Part shown: positions 34,601 through 46,241 of the stretch, in pieces
Position numbering within the stretch: the stretch's first letter is position 1
How the letters are laid out: every line of letters starts with the position of its first letter
From: Rhabditoides inermis
Lineage: Eukaryota; Nematoda; Chromadorea; Rhabditida; Rhabditidae
Direction of reading: 5' to 3'
Assembly (NCBI GenBank): GCA_963966185.1
Contig: CAWZYM010000400.1
Span: 336,001-400,000, forward strand
DNA: 64,000 bases
Translations under genes and position numbers: made by a program
Notes under the pieces: generated by a model
What the model saw: only the letters and a program-made list of their open reading frames with translations
Databases searched by the model: none
Told to the model about the DNA's origin: nothing

Positions 34601-34854
34601 CGTGTCGACTCACAGTCAGCTAGCGCATACCGGCGAGCTCTCGGTCCTCTCGGCGAATGGATTCGAACGCGTCTGCTGCTGCGAAGGCGCGTCCGCGGAT
34701 CGCTCAGCGGCCGGACTCGTCGTCTATACATCAAGAAATGCAAAACTTAGATTCACAGAAAACGTGTTGTTTGTTGAAAAAATCGCCTCACCACCTTGAT
34801 GTCGGTGCCGTAGTCGGCGCGATCGACCGAGCCGACTTGGATGACGGTGGTCAT
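31632..34854 (-). CDS. unrecognised 506-aa protein, Ser/Thr-rich with structured C-terminus
   Basis: Seventeen exons: 34854-34792, 34723-34631, 34587-34484, 34446-34369, 34264-34184, 34140-34093, 33934-33842, 33801-33751, 33612-33505, 33357-33274, 33229-33132, 32977-32852, 32605-32543, 32443-32313, 32211-32122, 32042-31961, 31759-31632. All phases close. I do not recognise the family. Residues 1 to ~365 are low complexity, rich in Ser, Thr, Arg and Pro with basic patches (RSRKSSAHSRPESRAS, KRPSKTSRRTNS) that look like phosphorylation targets. An embedded hydrophobic strand pair (MMNIVVISSQPVIVK) stands out. The last ~140 residues look folded and helical: YFLDDGEDIGEDGKLLYEAV, YRLVDTIYDVVATRLG, a repeated VKSILDRNRPHAVKMVN element and TGGLLSRTVAKAMHTIL. 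No signal peptide or membrane segment. Start: first Met, one base after acceptor CCCTACAG. The donor of exon 1 has two possibilities 3 nt apart. Confidence 0.75.
32667..32817. repeat. hairpin insertion flanked by direct repeats
   Basis: Arms of about 34 bp at 32709-32742 (ATCTCTTATTAGCACCGG...) and 32765-32798 (...GAAGCTAATAAGAGAT) are near-perfect inverted complements around a ~22-bp loop. The 13-mer AGAAACCGTCAAC occurs at 32667-32679 and 32805-32817, on either side of the hairpin. This resembles a small fold-back or MITE-type insertion in an intron. Confidence 0.75.
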
Positions 34855-35270
34855 ACTGTAGGGGTACTGTAAGTGAAGCTGTGGCGCCCGGCGAGTGAAG
34901 TTGTCGTGGTGCTGATGCGCGCATATATTCTGTCTCGTCTATTCGTCACACGTCTGTGTCAGCATGTTGCGACTTCTCTCTGCCAACCCTCGAATCCGCC
35001 CTCGCCCAGGCGATATGTTTTCATTGGGGCTGACGCACGCGCAGAATATGCGCCCACAAATAGATAACACAACACACATGATGCATATATCGTTTTATCT
35101 CGAGAGTGTGTGTATGACAATAAAACACCTAGGGGCTGGAAAAAGTATGGAAGCGGACACTCTATTCAGACGCTAGCGAGACTCTGCAGGACCAGTAAAG
35201 AGAAAGAAGAGACTCACGTGTGAGTATAGTACAATGACATTATGACTATTGCAAGGTATGAGATCAAAGG
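34855..35270. other. intergenic between unrecognised gene and GGA
   Basis: Short spacer (about 420 bp) between two minus-strand genes, with an acceptor-like CCCTACAG directly before the downstream start. No other feature identified. Confidence 0.4.
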
Positions 35271-35769
35271 TCAGAGCGGAATTGTGAACGTGCCGGAGAC
35301 TGTCTCAGCAATCATGTGCGAGTAGGACACGGAGAAGTCAAACTCGGCCTGGAAAGAATAATTGTATTTGTAGATCATAATAATATAACTGTAAGTACAT
35401 TATATACAAACATTACGCTAGATCAATGTGGTACACATCTAGGAAAGAGGTAGGGAAAGAGGCCCAAATCCGTACTGTTGAAAATCGTAGTGAGCGTTGT
35501 ATTACTGTGCTTTGTAACCTTACCGTAAAGCATTCTGAATTCTAAATTCCGATCACTATATTTCTCGAATACAATAAACATCACATTACCTCTCTGAGTC
35601 GATTGTCGAGTGGGAGTACGAGGAGTACGAGGTGGCTGGCGGGCACGGGCCGGCCCGGATGGAACCGCGCCAGACCGTTGCTCCGACACCGCTCCAGACG
35701 ACACGATAGGGACTGTAAAAGTAAGTTGTAAGTAAGTAAGTTGTAAGTATATCGACTAGAAGATATTAT

Positions 35770-35827
<58 letters not shown>

Positions 35828-38800
35828 TACTTTCATTTCGACTACCTACTTGAGCCCTCAAATGACATGGTAATGATATTGAAAGAGCATGTAGGTCACA
35901 GTTTCTGAGTGACTCACCGGATTGCTCGTCTCGATTGCCAGCTGCACGTTTTCGAGCGCGAAGCAGTTAAAGTTGACCAGCGTGACGACTGTGGTGAGCT
36001 GAAGATGTATAGATTACAATGAGGAACTATGACAACGTTGTCTGAAGAAAGTGAAGCGGTGAAGCCGCAAATCAAATCAAATACGAACTGTTCCAAACCG
36101 TAGCTGTTCATTGTTTGATTAGTGTGTGTGTGTGTCATAATAACCACTTATGAATAAACTATTCTACTGTTTCGTAGACTCGCCGTATTGCTGGGACCAG
36201 CGGGCGAGTTGGTGGCAAAGTGAGCGAGCAGCCGCAGACCGCACTTGTCCATGATCACTATCGGCGGTTTTTCCGCTGAAAAAAGGATAATTAATGTTTT
36301 CGCCGAGAGGATGTCAGCATTTAGTAGGTTTTTTTCGTTGAGATTCACTAGACCTATTGAAGCACCACCGCATTTTCGGTCCGGCATCATATTTTCGGTG
36401 GGCGTTTTGACGTTATTTCAGCGTCGTATTTTCGCCGTGTCGCCATGCATTCAATATGCGAACGATCGTTGACCAGAGAGCATAAAAACAAGAGTGCCGA
36501 ACAAGCACGGGCGGCCTATTCCATTTTCAAGCACTTCGACTATGTATTTTTCAACTTTCTCTGATTTTGGAGATACCTCGATAACTATGTGAATCTTTTC
36601 CTCACCCATATGCAGCGAGTCGAGAGGCACGGAGACGATTTCGGGTAGCGCTCGGATCTCGGTCTTAAGGGAGATATAACTCACAAATGCATTGCTCATT
36701 CCATAAAACACGGGAGTGTGGTCATCCATGAAACTGCTCTACTCACCTGCGACTCGAAAGAGCGCGCGAAGGGATCGAGCGGGGAGAGGGAGACGGGCGG
36801 TGGCTGGTGCTGCAGGTCGTTCAGCGTCGGCTTCGGCTGGTGGAAGCTGAAAACGGCCAAACTAGTCTTCTGTGCAATTAGCAAGAGTCAAGGGAGAGCC
36901 AAAGACTCACGACGGTGCGGGCGTGACGGCGAATAGGTCGCTCTCGAAGAGCGACGAAAGGTCGGACACGGCTCTGTCTCCGTTTTGAGGCTGCACTCGG
37001 CGAACCACCATAGGGGTGTTGGTCTGGATGGTTGTTTGCACATTATTTATAATCATTTCTATGATGGCAGGTCATATCCTAATATCTTCGACCCCGCAGA
37101 GTATTCATAATTCTCCTGTCGGGGCTACCTTCACATGATAATATAGAGCTCACCTTGGATCCGAACTCTAAAAACGGCACGTCGTCGACTGCTGGCGGCG
37201 CGGATTCGAAGTCCGTGAACTCGGATGACTCTGACGTCTCCGGCATCTCGGAGCCCAGCAGATCGCGCGACTCTTCCTGCACATCATGATATCATTAGAT
37301 GCACACAACGCTTAAGCTACCTTATCTCTCGCCTCGATCCTGACCGGCTCTCCCTCGAACATTGCCTTGTAGCGCTGAATTGCGCGGTTTACCTGAAAAA
37401 ATGAGTTATGCAATTTCATAAAGTGTTATAATTAATACATAATGCTATAACATTCACCTGGAACATATCTAGAGAACGAGAGAGGGCGGAAATGGCTTCC
37501 GTGTGTTACAAATATATAGGCCGTTCGCGGCAAACCGCCGGGTTCATTTATTCATGTATGTATGCCGGCTGGGAGAGCTGGTATAGGTAGGTAGGTAGGC
37601 GAATGTCAAACGAGAGCGAGCGAGAGAGGTCCCGCCCTTTTTGCGCGCTTTTCAATTTGCCCCGTGGGCGGTGAGGGCAATGAATCTACCGCAACGACGG
37701 CACGCCAGAATGAAGATGAGGCCGGAACAAGCAATTTCCCCGAGAAGGGCGAAGAAGACGTGCGCCGGAGACAATAGGGCAGGAGAAATGAGGGGCGGAG
37801 GAGGACGCGTGAACCGGAGGAAAGAGTGCAAAGAGTGCACAATGGAGAATGAGTAAAGCGGGCAGGAAAGTAGAATCCAGGTACCTTATTCTTTTTTGTC
37901 AAAAAAAACCCTGAATTCTACTTTCCTTATTTAATCCAAAAAACCTGGATTCAACTTTCCTTATTTTGTCAAGGAAAACCTGGATTCTACTCGCCATAAA
38001 GTGTGACACAAGAAGAACAAAGAAGGTCGTTGAATAGAAGGACTTACTGCGTCGTTGGCAGCGAGTATGTCGGCGAGGTCGTCCTCCTCCGACTCGGCCG
38101 CGTCGCCCGCGTACTTGAACAGCGCCGGTCTCGCCACGCACAACTGGTTGAAGCAGTCCTTCACGTCCTGTAAGATCACATCCAGTAAGAGTGTGGTCTG
38201 ACTCGATTATGCGTATATCAATGTACCAAAAAGTCGCTTTATGACGCAAAAAAGGAACTTTCTGAGGATTTTTCAGCGGGTCTTTTGCGAAAGACTCAGT
38301 AAGTATCGAAAGTGTCTTTTGCCGGCAAAAGTTGAGTTTGATAAAATAGAATGAAACAGCTCTCACCCTGCACAGGCTCCGATCGCCTCCCGGCCGCATC
38401 GAGTCGCCCATGCCCAGGTCGCAGTCCAGCTCGAACAGGTACAGTTCCATTGTATCTGAAAGAACCTCACTAATCTAGAACTATGTTCTCATGTGCCTTC
38501 CTACAACCAGCTGATCCGTTTTGACAAAATAAGAAACCTGGATGCCTTCGGGCGGCACCTTCAAAATAGAATTCACTAATCAACATGGCTGTAACTCAGC
38601 TCAAAGTTGAGTAATCGTCTCGTTATTGGGCTCGATTGAAAGCTGGTGATGTCATCTACTCGACTGTAATGTCTTTCAACCCAATATCACACTCTCAGGT
38701 AGAGTCCTCTGATCGACACCCTCATTCGCCCCAGTGCGCGCAACTTGAATTATCGTAGACGAGAGCGGCGGAGAGGCGCTGATTGCGCGCAATCGATTGC

Positions 38801-39288
38801 CAGTGAGCGGTCTAATTGACACTCTCAGAGGATTTCGACTTCATATGAGAGTGTGATATCGATATGAAAGACATTACAGTCGAGTAGATGACATCAGCAG
38901 CTTTCAATCGAGCTAAAAAACGAGACGATTACTCAACTTTAAGCTGAGTTACAGCCATGTTGCCAAAAGTGGCAACAATGGCAACATCGGCAACATTGGG
39001 TCTGCCTGGCCACATCTGTATGCTCATGTGTCTTACTACAACATGATTCAAAGGTACGGAAACCCGAAGTGATGATTTTTGAAAAAAAAAAGTTGTGTTG
39101 GCTCACCGGCGAGCTTTAGGGCGTGGTCGATGTCGTCCTGCCGTTTGTGACGGCGTTCGACCTTCTGGTCCTCCTAGAAGACCACTCTTCTCTCTCTCTC
39201 TCTCCCTCTCTCTCTTCCATCTCCTATATATGTCGTACTGTCTTCCTCCCTTTCTCTCACTCTCTCTCCCTCTCTCCCTCTCTCTCAC

Positions 39289-39342
<54 letters not shown>

Positions 39343-41043
39343 TCGCACCGATCGCACGAGACTCTTGATGAGTCGATTGGCCGCTTGCAGGTCGTCGGGA
39401 TTCGAGCTAGCCAGAAGTTCTTTCAGCAGCCGAGACTTCTCCTCGTCCTGAGAATAGAATGTGAAAGTTGTGAATATGACGATACCGATTTTTTTCCAGA
39501 TGATAACAGTGAAAAGTGAATATTACACATTGGCATAACACATTTACGAAACGCGTAACAGTAATTCATTGTGCAAATCAAGTTACATGTACAAAACACG
39601 TAAAAGTATTTGATGGTTTAAACAAAATTGTCTCACCTCGAACACCGCACGACTGGCCGTGTTGGGTATGTGCAGCACCTCGTCGCTCTCGATCTGCGGG
39701 TCCTCCTTGATCACGCCGTGCTCGCGCAGGTTATCGTAAACCTAGACAATCGTGTCGGGACCTTATCTTGTTATACACCTAGACAATCTTGTCGGGACCT
39801 AATCTTATTGTACACCTGCACAATCGTGATGGGACCTATTCTTATCGCACACCTGCACAATCTTGTTATCATAATGTACACTTGCACAATCTTTTCGGGA
39901 CCCTGTGACTCTATTCTTTATATAAACGCACCTCTTTGAACTTCTCGACGTGTCGCATCGATTTCTGCCAGGTGTAAAGCAGTTGCACGGTTAATTGCCT
40001 CACTTCCTGCGACGACTGATTGCCTTGGTACCTGGAACATTTGAGTTCGATTACTAGTTAACTAAAGTAGCGTTCAGTCTCTTCGAAACTCCCTTCGATA
40101 CTGACTTCGAAACGCCTTCGAAACACGACCCAACAGCTTGTTTGAAGGGGCTGTTTTGAAGAGACTGAACACACCTTAAAGCAAACACCGACAGGATACT
40201 TCACGCAGACTGAACCCTTTCTGTTTCTATGTCCGTTGTTGGATTCTTGTTAACAAAGTGAGTCAATCCGGTTCAATAAATCAAACCACTTGCTTTGGTG
40301 ATATGAGCTTGACGAGTTGATTGAGGAAGCGGAACTTGCCGACTTTGGTGTGCACCTTACTACCACAGCGACGCACCAGAAGGTCGATCGCCTTGAAAAA
40401 AAGATGAGTGTGGTAATGGTTCATGGTCCGAGTCGATGTCAGAGAGTCTATTCATGACATTTGGTATAGTTGAGGTACCTTGAGGCTGTTGAGTGCCTCC
40501 TGTTGATTGGGCGAGAGCACTTTGTGCGAGAGGATGCTGATCGCTACGGAAGAGCCCTCTACCTGACAATATTAATTACTTAAATTGAGTGTATCAAACA
40601 ACTTACTTTAATCTTTTTTATTACTGTGGTGCATTTAAAACAATGGTAAACAACATGAAACAAATGAACTCATTTTTGAGAGAATGACCGTAATATAGGA
40701 ATATAGCAGCATACGACAATGTTGTCAATAATGAAAGATAACTTTATTTTAGTTTTCATTGTATGGGTTCATTCAACAAACCTCATAGTTAACTCGTTCG
40801 CATAGCTTTTCCGCGTACTGCGATCTCTGAGCATCGTCTACGTACGGATCAGTGCATTTCGCTGAAAATGTACATTTTCTAATGTATTTGTAAGCTTAAA
40901 ATGTATTTGTAGTACGAGAACTCGCAAGATTGTCAGATTGTAGTTGTAGTTTGTAATACGAGAGCAAGCAGCGTAAACAAAAAAAAACACTCACTAATCC
41001 AGAACTCGATGGGTTTCTCTGCGACATCGGCGCTCGTTGGCAT
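35271..41043 (-). CDS. GGA-type clathrin adaptor (VHS-GAT-hinge-GAE)
   Basis: Nineteen exons: 41043-40995, 40861-40782, 40562-40479, 40391-40294, 40031-39932, 39741-39637, 39447-39349, 39173-39107, 38455-38367, 38167-38048, 37392-37321, 37276-37154, 37023-36911, 36846-36747, 36663-36606, 36275-36184, 35998-35918, 35712-35590, 35348-35271; 576 aa. The VHS domain (to ~150) shows NYEVEGSSVAISILSHKVLS, ALNSLKAIDLLVRRCG, KFRFLNQLVKLISPKYQG and YTWQKSMRHVEKFKEVYDNL. The GAT domain includes DEEKSRLLKELLASSNPDDL-QAANRLIKSLV and PALFKYAGDAAESEEDDLADILAAND. An acidic hinge with DLLGSE and FTDFESAP may bind clathrin/adaptors. The GAE domain includes KPPIVIMDKCGLRLLAHF and ends in a beta-rich strand. GGAs are recruited by ARF to trans-Golgi/endosome membranes and sort acidic-dileucine cargo. 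Two introns (after 40294 and 36184) use GC donors, each needed to keep a conserved block. An acceptor lies 5 nt before the ATG. Confidence 0.93.
35766..35825. repeat. (TA)n microsatellite in GGA intron
   Basis: About 30 TA repeats with one interruption, in the intron between the two GAE exons 17 and 18. Confidence 0.95.
38581..38962. mobile_element. fold-back / MITE-like element with ~118-bp inverted arms
   Basis: The left arm 38581-38698 and right arm 38846-38962 are long inverted complements (for example CAACATGGCTGTAACTCAGC opposite GCTGAGTTACAGCCATGTTG) around a ~147-bp unique core. No open frame. It sits in the intron between GGA exons 8 and 9. Target-site duplication not clear. Likely a non-autonomous DNA transposon. 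Confidence 0.85.
39204..39345. repeat. (CT)n tract in GGA intron
   Basis: Interrupted CT repeats on the plus strand fill the intron between exons 7 and 8 (39348-39174). Confidence 0.85.
39738..39930. repeat. intron minisatellite that repeats its splice acceptor
   Basis: Four to five imperfect ~37-bp units (CCTAGACAATCGTGTCGGGA, CCTAGACAATCTTGTCGGGA, CCTGCACAATCGTGATGGGA, a shorter CCTGCACAATCTTG, CTTGCACAATCTTTTCGGGA) tile the intron between GGA exons 5 and 6. On the minus strand each unit starts with an acceptor-like TGTCTAGG or TGTGCAGG. Confidence 0.85.
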
Positions 41044-41051
41044 GCAACCTG

Positions 41052-41418
41052 TATTTGCGGTAAGAAGTAGTGTACACTACGTTCACAAACTAGCACAATA
41101 ATACAAAACCGCTAATGACGAGTCTAAAAACGGTACGAAAGACGACGTGGGTGGTCGAGTGCAAATGCACGGAGCATAATCGATACACCCGCGCTCTCTC
41201 CCTCTCTCCCTCTCTCTCTATATGTCTACACTCCGCCCCAAGGCATGGATGTGGCGCCGTGGCGCGCACAAATGCAAAGCGGTTGTCCGACGGGGCGCGG
41301 AAACGTCGTGGGATGATGTCGTCTCTGCAATTGGAGATGCCCTTTGTGGGGCTCTGTGTCTTTGTCGCTCGGGGGTCATAGCGGCTGTTTTTGCAGTGGA
41401 TAGAGAAGGGGGGGGGGG

Positions 41419-41478
<60 letters not shown>

Positions 41479-42024
41479 CCCTTGCTACAGACAGTGACCG
41501 GGCGCAGTGTTTGAGGGTGGGTGCTCGAGTGGCGAGCCGACAAGTGGCCTCGGGGGCATGCGGGAAGACGCTTCGCTGCTTACACGCCCTCCATACACAT
41601 TGATCCCTGTATACCATGTCTAATCACACCATCCTACATACGCTTTGTGCGCAGCCGCATCATTTTTCTCGTGATCATATCGATCGCCCTTTGAGAGTGA
41701 ATGGGGGGGGGGGGTTGATTAATGCCGGCAGTAATCACTCACTTTCCTCGGCGACTGTCTTGTTTTCCCGCGTGTAGGCGGCTGGTTCTTCATTTCTTGC
41801 CACAAACGACCTTGTATTCGAAACTTGCAACCCTAAAATGAAGATCCCCGTTGAGCCTCTACTCTGTTTTGCGGAAGTGTACGAGTGGCGTGAGATGCGA
41901 TGCATTATTGATGCCGACTTTTGACTTTTGACGCTGCGTGCGGTTCACCCGGAATAAGCGATCAGTACCGCGGTATCAGCATACCATTTTCACCATTTTC
42001 CCCGCAAAATTCACTTTCGCAGGC
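41052..42024. other. divergent intergenic region between GGA and MOLO-like gene
   Basis: This is the shared upstream region of two divergently transcribed genes. It contains a G-run plus (GA)n at 41409-41473 and a G10 run at 41704-41713. A candidate trans-splice acceptor TTTCGCAG ends two bases before the plus-strand ATG. Promoter elements could not be supported. Confidence 0.45.
41835..41881. repeat. dispersed repeat, copy 1
   Basis: GAAGATCCCCGTTGAGCCTC and ACTCTGTTTTGCGGAAGTGT match a second copy near 44350-44393 in the MOLO-like gene. Confidence 0.6.
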
Positions 42025-43269
42025 ATGCTCTCGCTTCTGTCTCTCTTACTTGCTTCGGGTACGGTACTGCGGGCGGACACGGAACTATGGCTCGCCGAAT
42101 CGTTCCCCGATCCCAGAAGCAACAACACTATTTGCAACACGCCTGGTGAGTTCTTGGAATAGCGTTTTTTTACGCGGCCGTTTTTCAGAGGGCTCCACTT
42201 TATGTGATCCGGATCACTTGCTCACTGACCAATGGCGACTCACCATTCACAACAATATCATCGCACAAGTCAACAGTGAGTTTTAAACACTTTCCCTTAG
42301 TTCCCCAACTGTTAAAAGCAACATAGTCCCACGCATATGACGCGTGAGCGACAAAGGTGCTTTGTACTTTCAAAGGTACTAATACGAAACTGTTTCCATA
42401 ACATGATAACAATTACATGCATACGTACAATAACAACTCTAAATCACAGAACTGCGGGAAGCCGACATACTCTACACGGACACGGCACCCGATGAGTGTC
42501 ACTCGAACCAGACCGAGGGTGTGCAGATCTTTGTCATACTCGCAAAGCGCATCTACACCGCCAACAATCAGAGCATCACCGATCAGGACGTGGTGAGTGG
42601 GCATCAAATCGATCGAATCGCATGTTCACTCGGATTATGACAAAATCATTCAGAAGAACCTAAGATGAGCGTAGGTTTTTGCGCCGAATGGAAGCGGTGT
42701 CTCTTATCGGCCTTTTGCACTCACATCAATAGAACCAATATGAGTATGAGTGTGACGCAAGCGTTGACGCAGACCAACTTCGGCAACGGCATCGCGGAGC
42801 AGTACGGTCTGACGACGCAGCCGTGCAAGAACTACCTGCTGCTGATCGGCGTCGAGCAGGCCAAGCTCGCCTATACAAGAGTGGGTTTGGGCGAAAAAAG
42901 TTGATGGTTTTTTTTTGCCTTTTTTACATGACCTCACACGTTTTTGAAACGCTGCTTTCTCTTCATTTTTCGCGACCAGCCAGGAAAAAGACATAGATTA
43001 TAGACAAAACGTGACAAAACGTGAAAGACATAGATTATAGACAAAACGTGACAAAACGTGAAAGACATAGATTATAGACAAAACGTGAATTGTGTGAAGC
43101 ATTTTGAAACAACTGGTTTCAGACTGGATCGCACCTTAAAGTGCCGTCCGACCTGATGCAGCGCATTTTCACCCAATATACAAACTTCTTCTCGGAAAAG
43201 AACTACATGGAGGGTCTCAACAAGATCATCGACGAGATCGGACAGCAACTCGTCGATCCTTTCAAGGTG

Positions 43270-43313
<44 letters not shown>

Positions 43314-46196
43314 CTCTCTCTCTCTCTATTTCACTATGTAGTTCTCTCCAAGTTTGTTTTCTACACATTTTTGTGGGCCTAAAGTGAATCTCAATTTCTT
43401 CCTATTATTCTCACCATATTCGATTCACTTTATGATTTTTCTGCGTTTCTGCGTAATTAATCATGTTCAAAACTGCGTAGCGCGTCGTGAACTCGTATTT
43501 GAAAACGACAATATTTGTGCACAACGTTAGTCCTCTCATTTGCGCCACACACTGTATACTTGACATTTGCCCCTTCCCATCTCACCTCCCCTATCTCCAC
43601 TATAAATATATATATGCTGTTTCCGCAATCGCACAACGCACACACGCTTCTTCCGCTCTATGGGAACAAATGCGCCGCTCATTTATTATTTAATGACGCT
43701 CTATCGCGGTGGGCCGGCCCGTATTCGGTTGCACCTCCACTCTTGAGCATCACTTTTTGGGGGGAGGGCGCGACAGAGAGCGAGCGAGAGAGAGAGAGAG
43801 AGAGCGGTCGCTGGAATATTCCATGGCGAATGCGCGAGCAGCGGTATTCCCGGAAGTGGCAAGACATGTGTCCTGCGGAATAGCGAGATTGAGATCAAGA
43901 AGTGACGGACAGAGATCAGGTGTATAGAACTATGCTCTTGCAATAGGTTGCGCGCGGTGGGTCAGAGGAAGAGAGTCAGCTCTCGGCAATAGCGCGCAAA
44001 ACAATAAAGGCGGGCGGGTCGATCGATGGAACACTGGCGCAGACTATATATATATCGACTACGCTCAGGATGCGATAATTCAGGATGATTGTATTGTGCT
44101 ACTTGATTCGAGATAAATATTCTGATTTTAATTGTGTCAGGATGCGACGGAGACGACGACCGAGGAGGTGGCATCGACGGAGCCCGCCGAACAGCCAGTC
44201 TCCCTCGCTGAGGCGTCGCCGGAGGGAAGCGGCAACCCCCTCGCGCCTGTGTCAGTCACTTTGAATTGAATTGAATACAGTAATAATCTGCGTCACTCAA
44301 TAATCAACGTTTAAAACAAACACGTTTTAAACACACAACTTTCAATCCGAAAAGATCCCTGTTGAGCGTTAGCTCTGTTTTGCGGAAGCGTCTATATGCC
44401 GTTTGCGCTCAGCTCAACATTTCTCGTCGAAAACATTATGTTGTCCAATAGTTTTACAGTACCCTAAACTTTTGGACAGTGAACATTTCTTCTCACGTTC
44501 ACAGTTCCTATTCGCGAGGCTGTCACGCAAAGTTTTGTCAATTTGAAAACCTCATTGAAAGAACATCTTTCTCTAACCACCCTAGTGTCTCTCATGCAAA
44601 GAGTGAAACTCATTTGCGAGCCTACTATAGGCGTCGCGTTACTGTATTTTACCATAACCTTACCGTAAATCACATTGCCATGTGCTATTCGATTCGAGAT
44701 AAACGTTCTGATTCTGATTCTGAGATACAGACTTGTTATTAGTTTGTTTTAACTGTGTTTCCAGGTGGATGTACCTCGTCATGGTTTTCGCTATCCTCAT
44801 CGCTCTCTGTTCTCTTGGCGTGCTAGCATTCACCAAGTACAGACAAAGGTGTCGATTGATTATCGAACCTGTTATCGATTGATTTAATTGCTCAGGTCGC
44901 GCTACATCACCGACATGAGCTCGCATCCGCCTAGCGAGAAGCAGGACGACATCTCCCGCCCACGCATCTTCCAGAACTCCAGGTGCGTGTCGTGATTCGT
45001 TAGATTGTCCGGATCTCTGGGGGAAAAACAGAAGTGGCGGAAATGATGATATTCGATCATGTTACTACGATTCTTTTCTCACGGTTATCTTCTTTAACAT
45101 TTGCGCGTTCAGTGTCTGTGTGTCTTGTGTCTAGTAGCTGACGATGAATGTTCCTTGGAAGCGATATGCATATTTCATGCCGGTCTAATTGACGAGAAGG
45201 GGACGCGTCGTCGCCGCGCGCCAACTTTGTGAATAATTGATCCGAGTGTGTCTATTCCAGTCGGATCGATATGGAAAGCCGATACAACACCGGCGGTCGA
45301 AGCGTGGGCAGCATCAACAGCGCCATTCCTTACAGGTGAAACGATGATGAACAAAACACTAGACACGGTTTCGGTGTCATGTAGCGTAGAAACATGAACG
45401 TGTTTCCTGGCACACAACAATGTGTAACACAAATCATAATGAGGCGGTGAGTGTTTTGTGTGTATAAACGGTTTTGCATTTCCCCTCATGCAAGTAGGCG
45501 CTCCTTTTTTGCGCCGGTAGCCCAGCCGCCTTCTTTTTCGATGATGAGTTTATTCTTCTTTCGCTCTTTGCGAGGTCCCTTCATATGTATGTATACACGA
45601 TGCGGTAAAAAAACCCCACAGAGCAAGAGAAAAGCGAGAGTGAGAGTGAGTCAGGACACCAGCACCCACTATGTGTGTATATGTAAATATCCGCACAACA
45701 CGACCGGGTTCCCTGGAGTGGTGTAATTGGAGCGTGGTGTTGTGGAGAGACCGCCCGCGACGACTGCTGTCGGATCGCGTGTGCCGGCAAAAACCACACG
45801 AACGAGAGCGCTTTTGCGTATTCTAATAGTACTATTCACGCCCCGGCCATCGCATTCGAAGCAATTGGCGCCGCCAAAACATATCAGCCTCACATCACAC
45901 ACCCCCTATCCATTTTTAGGAAGCACCGGATTGAGAGCGATTCCGAGGAGGATGAGGGCAAGCGCAGGGCGAGCGAGCGGCGCAGCGACACTAGGTGCGC
46001 TTCCACCAGATTTAGAAGCGTGAAATGCGTGTTTACAGTTCGAACTCATCGGCGATTTCGCTGCCGCGGACGGCTCGCGATTCCCCACCCCCCAGGAGTG
46101 GACACTACCCCGACATTGACAGTATCGCCGCCAGCCGGACGCAGTCGCGCGCCAACAGCTGCAGTCCAGTGTACGTCCCTCGATCTATGTTCCCCC

Positions 46197-46241
<45 letters not shown>

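Noticed and set aside
34405..34743. 112-aa basic open frame on the minus strand over the unrecognised gene's exons 2-4
   Set aside because: It runs through introns in a different frame from the phase-consistent exons; Arg-rich content is an out-of-frame artefact.
42665..42772. In-frame upstream extension of MOLO-like exon 4 with its own ATG
   Set aside because: It would not join in phase to the previous exon, and the encoded sequence does not resemble the TPM domain; the acceptor at 42772 fits.
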